Positions 27,534 through 36,043 of a stretch of 64,000 bases of DNA are shown here, one piece after another. The DNA is from Lysinibacillus fusiformis. Lineage in GTDB: Bacteria; Bacillota; Bacilli; Bacillales_A; Planococcaceae. The stretch lies in contig NZ_PDFK01000010.1 in NCBI RefSeq assembly GCF_002845985.1, forward strand, positions 44,706 through 108,705, in the 5' to 3' direction. Position 1 is the first letter of the stretch; the number at the start of each line of letters is the position of its first letter. The position numbers and the translations under genes are program-made. The notes below the pieces were generated by a model, which worked only from the letters and a program-made list of their open reading frames with translations, ran no database searches and was not told the origin of the DNA.

Positions 27534-27594
27534 GCTTTAGGTCCCTCTAAATAGTTGGTTGAGGTTATGGAAGCTATTTAATTTAGAGAGTTTT

Positions 27595-28542
27595 TCATGC
27601 TAATTCTTGTAACGCCTCAATTGCTTGAGCTACTTGCTCTTCTGTTAAATTGTGACGCACGATGTAGCGGTTGCGCGCATGCTTTGTACATTCGATTGTA
27701 CAGCCACCTAAATGCTTTGCTTCATTTTCTTCAGATGCAATGATTTGTTTGTTACATTCAGGGTTTGCACAGTTAATGTAACGTTCACAAGGTTCACCGT
27801 CATAGTGATCACGACCGATAATCACATGCTCTACTTGATTGATTGGCACCGTTAAACGCTCATCAAATACATACATTTGACCGTCCCATAATTGGCCTTT
27901 CGCAACAGGGTCTTTTCCGTATGTTGCAACACCGCCATGTAATTGACCAACATCGCCAAAGCCTTCACGTTTCATCCAGCCCGAAAACTTCTCACAGCGA
28001 ATCCCGCCCGTACAATAGGTTAAAACATTTTTCCCTTCGAACAGCTCGCGATTTGCACGTACCCATTCTGGTGTATCACGGAAGTTTTGTACATCTGGTC
28101 GAATCGCACCACGAAAATGGCCGACATCGTACTCATACGTGTTACGCACATCTAATACTACTGTATTGTCATCTTGCATTTCAGCAAGAAATTGTTCTGG
28201 TGACAGGTAGCGACCTGTTAATTCATGTGGGTTCACGTCTTCTTCTAAGCCTAAGTTTACTAACTCAGGTCGTGGGCGTACGTGCATTTTTTTGAATGTA
28301 TGCTCTTCTACTGCATCAATTTTGAAGACTATACCTTCAAATAATGAGTCAGCTTGCATGTTTGCCATGTATTGCTCTGTTTGCTCAATCGTACCTGAAA
28401 CAGTACCGTTAATGCCCTCGTTAGCTACTAAAATACGACCTTTTAAACCGATTTCTTTACACATGGCTAAGTGCGTTGCTGAAAACGCAGCTGGATCTTC
28501 AATCTTCGTGTAATGGTAATATAATAAAACTTGATAATTCAT
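27595..28542 (-). CDS. trhO: tRNA uridine-34 hydroxylase (rhodanese-fold TrhO)
   Basis: A 315-residue protein of the YbfQ/YceA family that hydroxylates wobble uridine-34 of certain tRNAs with O2. An N-terminal ferredoxin-like domain (residues 1-100) is followed by the rhodanese domain with [19 protein letters not shown] and the active-site Cys in [14 protein letters not shown] near residue 177. A C-terminal Cys-rich zinc region ([29 protein letters not shown]) completes it. Length and all three parts are standard. AGGTGG precedes the ATG. Confidence 0.93.
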   Translation of the reverse strand: MNYQVLLYYHYTKIEDPAAFSATHLAMCKEIGLKGRILVANEGINGTVSGTIEQTEQYMANMQADSLFEGIVFKIDAVEEHTFKKMHVRPRPELVNLGLEEDVNPHELTGRYLSPEQFLAEMQDDNTVVLDVRNTYEYDVGHFRGAIRPDVQNFRDTPEWVRANRELFEGKNVLTYCTGGIRCEKFSGWMKREGFGDVGQLHGGVATYGKDPVAKGQLWDGQMYVFDERLTVPINQVEHVIIGRDHYDGEPCERYINCANPECNKQIIASEENEAKHLGGCTIECTKHARNRYIVRHNLTEEQVAQAIEALQELA

Positions 28543-28845
28543 TGTTTTCCACCTATCATTTCAATATTTGCAGGATATTCCTGATAGTGTCTTTTACGAC
28601 CTATTAACCATAAAGGATAATCATTGAATATGCTATCGGTAATTAGACTGAAATGGGTATAAATATTATTTTTAAAGAATTTGTGAATTGGTGAGTGGAC
28701 TTTTTTTTATAAAAAAGTGTTATTCCACAATCTGGTCCTTAAATGGAAAAAGACACACTCCTTATGAAAGAAATGCACCTGTTAACGGAGGATTGTTAGC
28801 CAACTTCAGTACTAAGTAAACTGAGAAATTGAGTAATGCGTGCTT
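28543..28845. other. Gene-free stretch upstream of trhO
   Basis: AT-rich. No gene was recognised. It contains a short GTGGAC...TCCAC pairing near 28693-28730 around an A/T tract. Confidence 0.4.
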
Positions 28846-29118
28846 TTATTCAGGGAATCCCCAAATAGAATACATCGCGTATATACTCAAAAATATACCA
28901 AGCAAAAAGAATCCCGATTTTATGATATTTTCCTTTTTGAAGGAAATTTCACTGTATTCGGCATAGCTTAATATCATATAGATAATGGCTGGTGTAAAGA
29001 TGACTATCGCCAGCCAATGTTGCTGAAAATTAACTCTTAACGCAGGATTAAATACAGGCAAAAAGAATAATAAACCTAATAAAGCCCCTAAAGCATAGCC
29101 TTTTAAATATTCTTTCAT
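28846..29118 (-). CDS. Small membrane protein
   Basis: A 90-residue protein from ATG 29118 behind AAAGGAC, with three hydrophobic segments: YALGALLGLLFFLPVFNPAL, HWLAIVIFTPAIIYMILSYA and IKSGFFLLGIFLSIYAMYSI. A longer frame to 29187 lacks a ribosome site. No family is recognised. It may be a stand-alone orphan. Confidence 0.6.
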   Translation of the reverse strand: MKEYLKGYALGALLGLLFFLPVFNPALRVNFQQHWLAIVIFTPAIIYMILSYAEYSEISFKKENIIKSGFFLLGIFLSIYAMYSIWGFPE

Positions 29119-29372
29119 CAAAGTTTGTCCTTTCTTAGAGTAATTTTTAATTGCACCTCCACAATCTAGATGCTTTGCTTCAAGCAATGTAGTAAAGCCT
29201 TTTTCTACTTAAACTAAGCCACTCTTTCTATAGCAATTAAAATTCGGCAGCTATAATTTGATAATTACTTTTCAATTTTGGGGATGAAAATGCTAAAGAG
29301 AAAATATGCACAAGCATTTCTTGATACTAATGAAAGGCCCTTTAACGGAAGAACCTTTTCACGATGAAAACA

Positions 29373-29402
29373 CCCCTTTAGATATATGAATATCCAAAGG
29401 GG
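29373..29402 (-). terminator. Terminator after nrdJ
   Basis: CCCCTTT-GATAT / ATATC-AAAGGGG hairpin with a single mismatch, T-rich on the minus strand, 87 bases past the nrdJ stop. Confidence 0.75.
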
Positions 29403-29488
29403 CGTAGCTTCGTAACATTTTTATAAATGTCGCGACTTTATTTTAAACTTTGTATCTGTTTGATAAACATCGTGACTTTAATTCAAAT

Positions 29489-30616
29489 CTACAGACCGCA
29501 TTTTAACTGTGCACCACAGTTTGTACATGTATTACAGCCGCCCATTTCTTCGACAGTTCCTTTACGACAAACAGGGCATGTATTCCCTACGTCTGAGCCG
29601 ATGACCGTTGTAGACTCTAATGCTTGAATTGTATCTACTAATACGACTGGACGTTTTGTCTGCTCTTCTACTAATTCTTCTTCAAATGATAATTGATCCA
29701 TATCATTTTCTTCCGCTTTTAGTGTAAGAACTTGTGAATCACGGCTACCATCCACATAGACCGTGCCACCTTTAGCGCCACCTTTATATAGTCGCTCGTA
29801 TACTTTTTCTACTTGCTGTACTGTATAGCCTTTTGGTGCATTCACTGTTTTAGAAATGGATGAATCAATCCATTTTTGAATAATACATTGAACATCGGCA
29901 TGTGCTTCTGGTTTTAGCTCCATTGCTGTGACAAACCATTCAGGAAGCTCTTGCTCATTTACTTCAGGATGACGATCTAAATACTCTTTTACAATTTCAG
30001 CCTTGACCTCAATAAATTTACCTAAACGACCAGAACGGTAGTACGTGAAGGAGAAGTATGGTTCAAGACCTGTCGCTACGCCTACCATCGTTCCTGTCGA
30101 ACCCGTTGGCGCAACAGTTAGTAAATGCGAGTTACGAATACCAGTCGCTAGAATTTGTTCTTTGATGTGAGCAGGCATTTTTTGCATAAAGCCTGTCTCT
30201 GTAAAGGCTTTACGTAAACGAGCTGTTTCTTCGTCAGTAGCACCTACTAAGAATGGGAAGCTACCACGTTCCTTTGCAAGCTCTGTAGACGCCTCATAGG
30301 CTGTTTCCGCAATTGTTTTAAAGATTTCATCGACTAAAGCATTACCTGCTTCTGAACCGTATTCCTTTTCACAGTAAATAAGTAAGTCTGCTAAGCCCAT
30401 AACCCCTAAACCAACACGACGCTCGCCAAGGGCTTGTACACGGTTCTCTTCTAGGAAGTAAGGAGTCGCATCAATAACGTTATCCTGCATGCGAACACCC
30501 ACACGAACTGTTTCACGTAGTGCTTCGTAATCAACTGATTGATTTTCTTTATTCGCAAACTGTGCAAGGTTCACAGCTGCTAAGTTACACACAGAGTATG
30601 GTGCAAGTGGTTGTTC
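29489..30616 (-). CDS. nrdJ: nrdJ exon 3 (adenosylcobalamin-dependent ribonucleotide reductase)
   Basis: 375 codons plus stop. It opens directly at GAA of EQPLAPYSVCNLAAVNLAQF, continuing the NPCG of exon 2 in phase zero. It carries the rest of the catalytic barrel with VAPTGSTGTMVGVATGLEPY and the YRSGRLGKFIEV region. It ends in a small Cys-rich tail with CPVCRKGTVEEMGGCNTC-TNC, where the redox-active or zinc-binding cysteines sit. A TTG codon at 30619 is intron sequence, not a real start. Confidence 0.9.
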   Translation of the reverse strand, partial: EQPLAPYSVCNLAAVNLAQFANKENQSVDYEALRETVRVGVRMQDNVIDATPYFLEENRVQALGERRVGLGVMGLADLLIYCEKEYGSEAGNALVDEIFKTIAETAYEASTELAKERGSFPFLVGATDEETARLRKAFTETGFMQKMPAHIKEQILATGIRNSHLLTVAPTGSTGTMVGVATGLEPYFSFTYYRSGRLGKFIEVKAEIVKEYLDRHPEVNEQELPEWFVTAMELKPEAHADVQCIIQKWIDSSISKTVNAPKGYTVQQVEKVYERLYKGGAKGGTVYVDGSRDSQVLTLKAEENDMDQLSFEEELVEEQTKRPVVLVDTIQALESTTVIGSDVGNTCPVCRKGTVEEMGGCNTCTNCGAQLKCGL

Positions 30617-30975
30617 CAATAATTGTTATCCTAAAGGCTTTTTATCCTTTAGTTCTTACAGTTCAATTCCTGCAAGTTCAGCATACATTTTCATTACACA
30701 TGGCGTATGCATACTCATAAAAGCTTCTTAAATAATGTAATTTATAAAAGCCTGCATAACCTCTATTCATTTCTATCACAGCCTTTCTTACATTAGGCAA
30801 TTTTGAATTTTTATGAATGTGTAATGTTGCGGTCTCGTGCCCGGGTTATAGTCTACTAAGTAGGATCACCGGGTATGCGTTGCCCCTGACTAAAGCTTTA
30901 CCATTAGCCTTCGGTTCGGATTAGCATCTCAGCCTTCCCGCTTTATCCCGCAATTTTTAACGTGAGGCGAAGTCC
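30617..30975 (-). ncRNA. Group I intron B in nrdJ (359 nt)
   Basis: It interrupts the conserved active-site text NPCG|EQPL exactly between GGT and GAA. Group I features readable by eye: the last exon base is U; the intron ends in G; P1 pairs exon CGUGUGGU with guide GCCUCACG with a U.G at the splice site and one mismatch; P10 pairs UUC of the guide with exon GAA; P4 is built from UUGCGGGAU and AAUCCG; P6 is AAGGCU/AGCUUU; P7 is GCAUAC (30873-30878) with GUAUGC (30681-30686); and P9 is the CUAAAGG/CCUUUAG hairpin. P3 and P8 were not traced fully. Confidence 0.85.
30678..30800 (-). pseudogene. Homing-endonuclease remnant inside intron B
   Basis: An open stretch in the L8 position reads LPNVRKAVIEMNRGYAGFYK then LHYLRSFYEYAYA and stops. 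The GxYK..Y.RS.YE.A pattern is seen at the start of EDxHD-type intron endonucleases. The rest of the gene is missing, which suggests a former endonuclease gene deleted down to a stub. Confidence 0.4.
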
Positions 30976-31620
30976 ACCACACGGATTTGTCGCTACAACA
31001 CTTTGACCATATGCCTTTGCATTTGTCATATCATTCGCGTTGTCGATGAAGAAAATACCTGGCTCTGCTGAGTATGTTGCACATACGTTTATTAAATTCC
31101 ATAATTCTTTTGCTTTCATTGTACGGTATGTGCGGACTTTATAGCCCATTTTTCCCCATTCGCGAACATCGCCCACTTCATGCCATTTCGTATTGTACAC
31201 GTTCATTTCTTCTTTTGTATATTCTTCCACAGCTGGGAAACGAAGCTCAAAGTCAGCGTCCTTTTCTACTGCTTCCATAAATTCCTTCGTTAATGTCACG
31301 GAAATGTTGGCACCTGTTAAAAACTCTGGGTTATGAACTGTGTATGTGCCACCATCACGTAATTTATTTTCAGCCTCACGAATGATCGCTGTATCGAATC
31401 CACCTAAGCCTTCAATGTTTTTGTAGTTCACGATACCTTGATACATCGCTTCTTCTTGCATAGAAAGTGGCTTGAAGTTTAATTTTTCTTTTGCTAGACG
31501 AATGATTGTTTCATCCGTTGTATTTTCGATCAGGTAACGCAGAATACGTGGATTTTGCATTTTAGAAATAATAAATTCCACAATATCTGGATGCCAATCT
31601 GCTAGCATAATCATTTGTGC
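30976..31620 (-). CDS. nrdJ: nrdJ exon 2
   Basis: 215 codons between the two introns, phase zero at both ends. It opens with GCA of AQMIMLADWHPDIVEFIISK and closes at GGT of VVATNPCG. The NPCG motif holds an active-site Cys of the ribonucleotide reductase barrel, so intron B splits the catalytic loop itself. WGKMGYKVRTYRTMKAKELW and INVCATYSAEPGIFFID are also class II features. Apparent extra residues at either end (MGVANPRKKS, GLRLTLKIAG) are intron sequence. Confidence 0.9.
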
Positions 31621-32832
31621 CGATTTCTTACGCGGGTTCGCTACACCCACTCTCTATGTCACCATAGAAGTTGAGACCATATCTTACATCCAATTAGATG
31701 CCCTCGCACTTCGGAGTGGCTTCACTCCTACTCTACTCACTTCCGCTAACTTAGCGTGCTTTCGATGGTCGTTGAACCTTCCCCTTTAAAAGGAGCTTGG
31801 CTGCTGATTGTCTTTATCCCACTGCTATTTTCAAGCATTCACGTTTACCGTTTCCAATTACGTTGTAGCTAGCAGTGCATTTATAATGCGTTTTTTAACA
31901 TTTTCAAAATCATTTTTTATCTCATCTTCCCAAAAACGGAGTAAAGTGTATCCATTAGCTGCTGCAATTTGATTTTTTTCGATATCCCTAGCTTTTATTC
32001 TCTTTTGTACCTCATAAAAAGAGGAATAAAATTTTGGATTCCCATGCCAAAAATCACCATCACATTCAATTAGAATATTTGTCCCAACTAGTAAGAAATC
32101 AAATTGTGCACCTTCAAATATAAAGGAATATTTGTAGGTGATTGATTGTTCAACTAAGAAATTCTCTAAAGCTGTTTCAATACTAGTTTTTCTAAACGTT
32201 TCCCTCTCTATTTGCTTTAATGCAGCTTGTCGAATCTTTTCAATGGTTTCTTTACTATAAACCCCTGTCTTACCGCTATTCCATGAAGGCGTTCCATTTA
32301 TTTTTCTAGTTTCAGCTGTTTTTGAAATGATATTTTTAAAATGAAACTTTTTTTGTTCATTTGGCATGTCATTATGCCACTTACCTGTATTTTGTGATCG
32401 AAGTCTACTCGCATACTCTTTACTACAAGTTTTAGTCTGCCGATGTTTTTCATCGAATAGTTTTCCACAAATTACACAAGTTAAAGGCCCACCTTTTCCT
32501 CGACAGCTTCTACTACAAAATTGATTTGGAATACCTCGCCTCAGTTTAACCTTTTTATTACATAAAATATATTGGCAGATCACCATTTCTATTGGATAAA
32601 AATAAGATATTAAATAATTATCTAATGTTAAGTTATGCTCATTTTTCAAATGAGACGTAAACCATCCTTGTTTATTATGATTTATTGTAAAGCCACATAT
32701 TAAACAAGTTTGTGGTTGTATCGCATCATAAACATCCATATTTCCCACCTCGATTAAAGTGACAATATTTCCGTTAAAGAGTTCCCAGCAATTCACGAGG
32801 TTTGTTTACGCAGAAGCACCTAGATTATGCTT
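31621..32832 (-). ncRNA. Group I intron A in nrdJ (1212 nt) with homing endonuclease
   Basis: It splits GGSRRG|AQMIML between GGT and GCA. P1: exon CGCAGAGGU pairs perfectly with guide GCUUCUGCG, with U.G at the splice site. P10: guide GUGC pairs with exon GCAC. The 5' core has UUGCUGGGAAC (P4). The 3' core has CAAUCAGCAGCCAAGC (P4'/P6), GGUUCAACGACCAU (J6/7-P7) and AAGAUAUGGUC (P7'), with GACCAU/AUGGUC forming P7. The last intron base is G. These are the classic conserved blocks of group I (IA-like) introns. The endonuclease gene is carried in a peripheral loop. Confidence 0.93.
31858..32739 (-). CDS. Intron-encoded EDxHD/Vsr-like homing endonuclease
   Basis: A 293-residue site-specific nuclease that would cut an intronless nrdJ allele to spread the intron. 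The N-terminal half has zinc knuckles (CLICGF..HLKNEH, FCSRSCRGKGGPLTC-VICGK, CSKE). A middle NUMOD3-like DNA-binding helix is WNSGKTGVYSKETIEKIRQA. The C-terminal Vsr/EDxHD nuclease domain is TALENFLVEQSITYKYSFIF, AQFDFLLVGTNILIECDGDF, WHGNPKF. The start is placed at ATG 32739 behind GAGGTGGG. An earlier ATG at 32796 lies in the P4 core. It resembles endonucleases such as I-Bth0305I. Confidence 0.85.
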   Translation of the reverse strand: MDVYDAIQPQTCLICGFTINHNKQGWFTSHLKNEHNLTLDNYLISYFYPIEMVICQYILCNKKVKLRRGIPNQFCSRSCRGKGGPLTCVICGKLFDEKHRQTKTCSKEYASRLRSQNTGKWHNDMPNEQKKFHFKNIISKTAETRKINGTPSWNSGKTGVYSKETIEKIRQAALKQIERETFRKTSIETALENFLVEQSITYKYSFIFEGAQFDFLLVGTNILIECDGDFWHGNPKFYSSFYEVQKRIKARDIEKNQIAAANGYTLLRFWEDEIKNDFENVKKRIINALLATT

Positions 32833-33630
32833 ACCTCTGCGGCTACCACCTTGTTCGACAAGATGAGTCAGCTTCGCAATATCATCTAACCATGAGACAG
32901 AACCAGATGATTTACCATTTACACCACGTGCTAACGTGTTGCGTGGACGTAATGTTGAACCATTTGTTCCTACACCACCACCACGACTCATAATTTCCAT
33001 TACTTGCTTACGGTGATCACTGATGCCTTCACGTGAATCTGCGACAAACGGCATTACGTAACAGTTAAAGAAGGTTACATCTGTTTCAGATCCAGCTCCA
33101 TAAATGACACGTCCTGCTGGAATAAATTTCAATGAAACTAATTGCTTATAAAACTTCTCAAACCACTCTTGGCGTTTCTCTGGAGTTTTTTCAACAGCGG
33201 CAAGGCCTGTTGCATTTCGTTTTGCGATTTGTTCATAAAAAATTTCAAGAGGCTTTTCTAGCACGTCAATTGAACGCGTAATTACACCCGTTTCTTGCTC
33301 TTGCGGATCGTCTAATGCACTGCGGTAATCTTCCTCAATCAGAATATCTGCTGTTTTTGTAGACATGTCCAGCTTTTGAATTGTCCCTAAACCACGTGCA
33401 GGGAATTTTGGATCAGCTTTTACTGTTAAAACAACAAAGTCACCGGCTTTCAGTGTTTTCTTTTCTGTGTCTTTAAACGAGTAGCGATCGATCATAACAA
33501 GTCTAGATACGCCTTTATGCGTAATATGCATATCAGGCGTTACTGGGTGTACTTGTGGGAATTGTTCGATATCTTTGTTTAACTGTTCAAATTGATTGTT
33601 TACTTCGGGTTGATGATTTGTGATTACCAT
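32833..33630 (-). CDS. nrdJ: nrdJ exon 1
   Basis: 266 codons from ATG 33630 (GGGAGG 7 bases ahead; a frame reaching 33672 has none). It codes the N-terminal ATP-cone-less head and the start of the barrel: PGRVIYGAG-type text reads here FIPAGRVIYGAGSETDVTFF, then NCYVMPFVADSREG and IMSRGGGVGTNGSTLRPRNT. The exon ends at GGT of VEQGGSRRG. Spliced with exons 2 and 3 it gives an 856-residue class II enzyme that reduces ribonucleotides using adenosylcobalamin. The text after 32833 (KHNLGASA) is intron. Confidence 0.92.
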
Positions 33631-33828
33631 CGTTTTGCCTCCCTTGTTATCTTCATTACAAAATAAATACACAATATCATGTGCCGTTAAACACTACATA
33701 TTGTGTACATGTCTTTAAAAAAGATACTATATATAGTTTTTTAATTCAACTCTTGCTTTTTTAAATAGAATCCGAACTACTTGTTATTACTAGGGTCGAA
33801 CGTTAAAAAATTTTTTTCATACCATTTT

Positions 33829-34659
33829 TTACTTTTTAAAGTTCCATTCATCATTTGCATATTTTTTTTCTTCTAATGCACGAACATATTCTAACTGCTC
33901 CTCAGAAAGTGTAAATGGTTTTAATTCAATTTGCAACGATTTTGCAAACCCATCACGAAAAGCTGTTACACATTGTTCAACTGTTACTGGTTCTTTAACA
34001 AGACTGTTGATGGCAACCGCCTTTTCCGGTAACTTTCTGCGCATACGATTCTTCGCTTCTTCGCTTGAGAAATTAAATACGGATAATAGTTTCTCCTGGT
34101 CTAAATCTAATAAAATGGCGCCGTGCTGTAAAATAACACCCTTTTGACGTGTTTGAGCACTTCCCGCTATTTTTTTTCCTTCAACGACCAGCTCATACCA
34201 ACTTGGCGCATCAAAGCAAACAGCACTTTTCGGACTCTTGAGGTCAGCTCTTTTCTCCTCTGTATCAGGTACACTAAAATAAGCATCCATCCCAAGATTA
34301 TGGAAACCTTGCAAGATTCCCTCACTTAATACACGGTATGCCTCTGTCACAGACTCTGGCATATCCGGATAGCTTTCCGTAACGATGACACTATATGTGA
34401 GTTCATGCTCATGCAAGACAGCTCGTCCACCCGTTGGACGACGCACAAAGCCTAAGCCTTGCTCACGTACAGCATCTAAATTAATATCTCTTTTAGCCTG
34501 TTGAAAATAACCAATCGATAGTGTCGCAGGCTCCCACTCGTAAAAACGAATCACTGGTGGAATTAACCCCTCACTATGCCAGTCAAGTAATGCTTCATCT
34601 AGTGCCATATTAAAAGAAGGACTACATTTCCCTGAATTTAGAAAATACCAAGTTGTCAT
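33829..34659 (-). CDS. lipM: Octanoyltransferase LipM
   Basis: A 276-residue enzyme that transfers octanoate from ACP to GcvH in lipoate synthesis. It is a biotin/lipoate ligase fold with [19 protein letters not shown] near residue 75. The catalytic Cys is in [20 protein letters not shown] near residue 149, followed by [16 protein letters not shown]. The start at ATG 34659 is supported by AGGAG, and a longer frame to 34722 has no support. In B. subtilis lipM lies beside yqhL, as here, transcribed divergently. Confidence 0.92.
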   Translation of the reverse strand: MTTWYFLNSGKCSPSFNMALDEALLDWHSEGLIPPVIRFYEWEPATLSIGYFQQAKRDINLDAVREQGLGFVRRPTGGRAVLHEHELTYSVIVTESYPDMPESVTEAYRVLSEGILQGFHNLGMDAYFSVPDTEEKRADLKSPKSAVCFDAPSWYELVVEGKKIAGSAQTRQKGVILQHGAILLDLDQEKLLSVFNFSSEEAKNRMRRKLPEKAVAINSLVKEPVTVEQCVTAFRDGFAKSLQIELKPFTLSEEQLEYVRALEEKKYANDEWNFKK

Positions 34660-34871
34660 ATGTTCATCTCCTACAAATATAAAATGATCCCTCAGGCCCC
34701 ACCTGTGGTTCAAACCTCTCAAAAATTAGCTACAGTGTAAGTTGCTAACGATGTACTTTCGTAATGATATAGCCGAATTCGCCACAACCTAGTTAATTTT
34801 ATCAAACTCATTGGACTATCGCTAGCGCATCTTTTATAATAATAGAGAAGATAGAAAGGGGTAAGAAAATC

Positions 34872-35258
34872 TTGGACATACTTATCACAATCGGTGTCGT
34901 TTTAGTAGTCATAATTGCATATATCGGTATTAATGCACTACGACTCAAAAAAGCCGTAACCAACTTAACACAAGAGCAATTCATAGAAGGCTATCGTAAA
35001 GCCCAGCTAATCGATGTACGTGAACAAAAAGAATTTGATGCTGGTCATATTCTTGGTGCACGAAATGTTCCTTCCACAACACTACGTCAACGTTATAAAG
35101 AAATCCGCCCAGATTTACCAGTATATCTATACTGTCAAAATACAGGCCGTAGCTCACGTGCTGCACTATTTCTTAAAAAACGTGGGTACAACCAAATTTA
35201 CCAACTTCAAGGTGGATTCAAAACTTGGACAGGTAAAATAAAAGCAAAAAAATATTAA
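34872..35258 (+). CDS. yqhL: Membrane-anchored rhodanese YqhL
   Basis: A 128-residue protein with an N-terminal TM (residues 4-22) and a cytosolic rhodanese domain. The domain holds LIDVREQKEFDAGHILGARN and the active-site loop LYCQNTGRSSRAA with Cys near residue 98, then YNQIYQLQGGFKTWTG. It probably transfers sulfane sulfur; partners are unknown. A TTG start at 34872 follows AAAGGGG at about 10 bases. Confidence 0.88.
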   Translation: MDILITIGVVLVVIIAYIGINALRLKKAVTNLTQEQFIEGYRKAQLIDVREQKEFDAGHILGARNVPSTTLRQRYKEIRPDLPVYLYCQNTGRSSRAALFLKKRGYNQIYQLQGGFKTWTGKIKAKKY

Positions 35259-35270
35259 TGTCTACATGAC

Positions 35271-35310
35271 AAAAGCCGTCTCAAAGAACTATGAGACGGC
35301 TTCTTTTTTT
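35271..35310 (+). terminator. Terminator after yqhL
   Basis: AAGCCGTCTCA / TGAGACGGCTT hairpin followed by TCTTTTTTT. Confidence 0.92.
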
Positions 35311-35784
35311 AAAAATTCAAAGTTTCTACTATATTATATCTATTGCAAATGATTAAGTACTAGCTTTTTGTTCACCAAGTCTCTAATCATGCATTGGACA
35401 GAAAAAAGGATAGCGACGACAGACAAAATATATAGCTCATTCTTACTAACAATTCCTGACTGTAAATGATCCGTTCTTTGAGCGAATTAATGTCACTTAG
35501 GAATCGGTTCCCCCATAGCCCCCCTTCTACACGTTAGGAGTGAGCTCCCTACAAAATCAACCACGCCAACACTATCTTTATGCAAATCTTCCACATGGCA
35601 TCCCATCAAATATTTTGTATGTTCAAAAATACTATTTTTCGTTAGAGATTTAGCATATTGCGTCCTATTCTGCTATTTTTCTGAAAATAGTCAGAATTTA
35701 TTATTGAATAATGGGACGAGCACTGATAGGATGTATAATATCTTACAATAATAATTGATTATGAAGTTAATAAGCTATGAATGC
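35311..35784. other. Gene-free leader region upstream of the glycine riboswitch
   Basis: No coding frame was recognised. It should contain the promoter for the riboswitch transcript. ATAGGATGTATAATATC near 35726 includes a plausible -10 (TATAAT). Confidence 0.5.
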
Positions 35785-35880
35785 TATGGATTAAACTATA
35801 GCAGGAGCAGTTCTGGAGAGAGCGCCATGTGCGTCGCCGAAGGGTTCACTATCTCAGGCAAAAGGACAGAGGAGTAATAT
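35785..35880 (+). ncRNA. Glycine riboswitch, single aptamer
   Basis: A leading hairpin GCTATG/CTATAGC (35783-35802) precedes the aptamer core: AGTTCTGGAGAGAGCGCC, GTGCGTCGCCGAAGGG, then CTCAGGCAAAAGGACAGAGG. The GCGCCGAAGGGG-like loop and the CAGGCAAAAGGACAG end are hallmark glycine aptamer sequences. No second aptamer follows, so this is the singlet form. A terminator sits about 90 bases further, before an amino-acid permease gene. Confidence 0.9.
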
Positions 35881-35969
35881 CCGCTTTTATTAGCGATGTC
35901 ACACGAATAGTACATCTATTTCGTGTAACATTCGTGACTAAATGGTATTTGTTATTCTGACGTTTTTCC

Positions 35970-36002
35970 GAGACTAGTGTCACAACTAGTCTCTTTTTGT
36001 TT
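35970..36002 (+). terminator. Intrinsic terminator of the glycine riboswitch
   Basis: GAGACTAGT / ACTAGTCTC hairpin followed by TTTTTGTTTTT. It is placed between the aptamer and the permease start at 36044, the expression platform. An alternative CACGAA/TTCGTG hairpin sits at 35901-35925. Confidence 0.88.
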
Positions 36003-36043
36003 TTCCAGTCATAGTTTTTTATGTATCTTTGAGGGGGATTAAC

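Noticed and set aside
30520..30720. Plus-strand frame across intron B
   Set aside because: Antisense to nrdJ and its intron; no ribosome site or motif.
32796..32806. Earlier ATG (32796) for the intron endonuclease and stop-terminated exon 1
   Set aside because: The extra residues lie in the P4 core of the intron, and ATG 32739 has the ribosome site.
30617..32832. Group II introns or inteins as cause of the nrdJ splits
   Set aside because: No reverse transcriptase, no GUGYG start or domain V, and the interruptions contain stops so cannot be inteins; group I pairings fit instead.
35880..35960. A second glycine aptamer
   Set aside because: No GCCGAAGGG or CAGGCAAAAGGAC block follows the first aptamer; the stretch folds as a simple hairpin instead.
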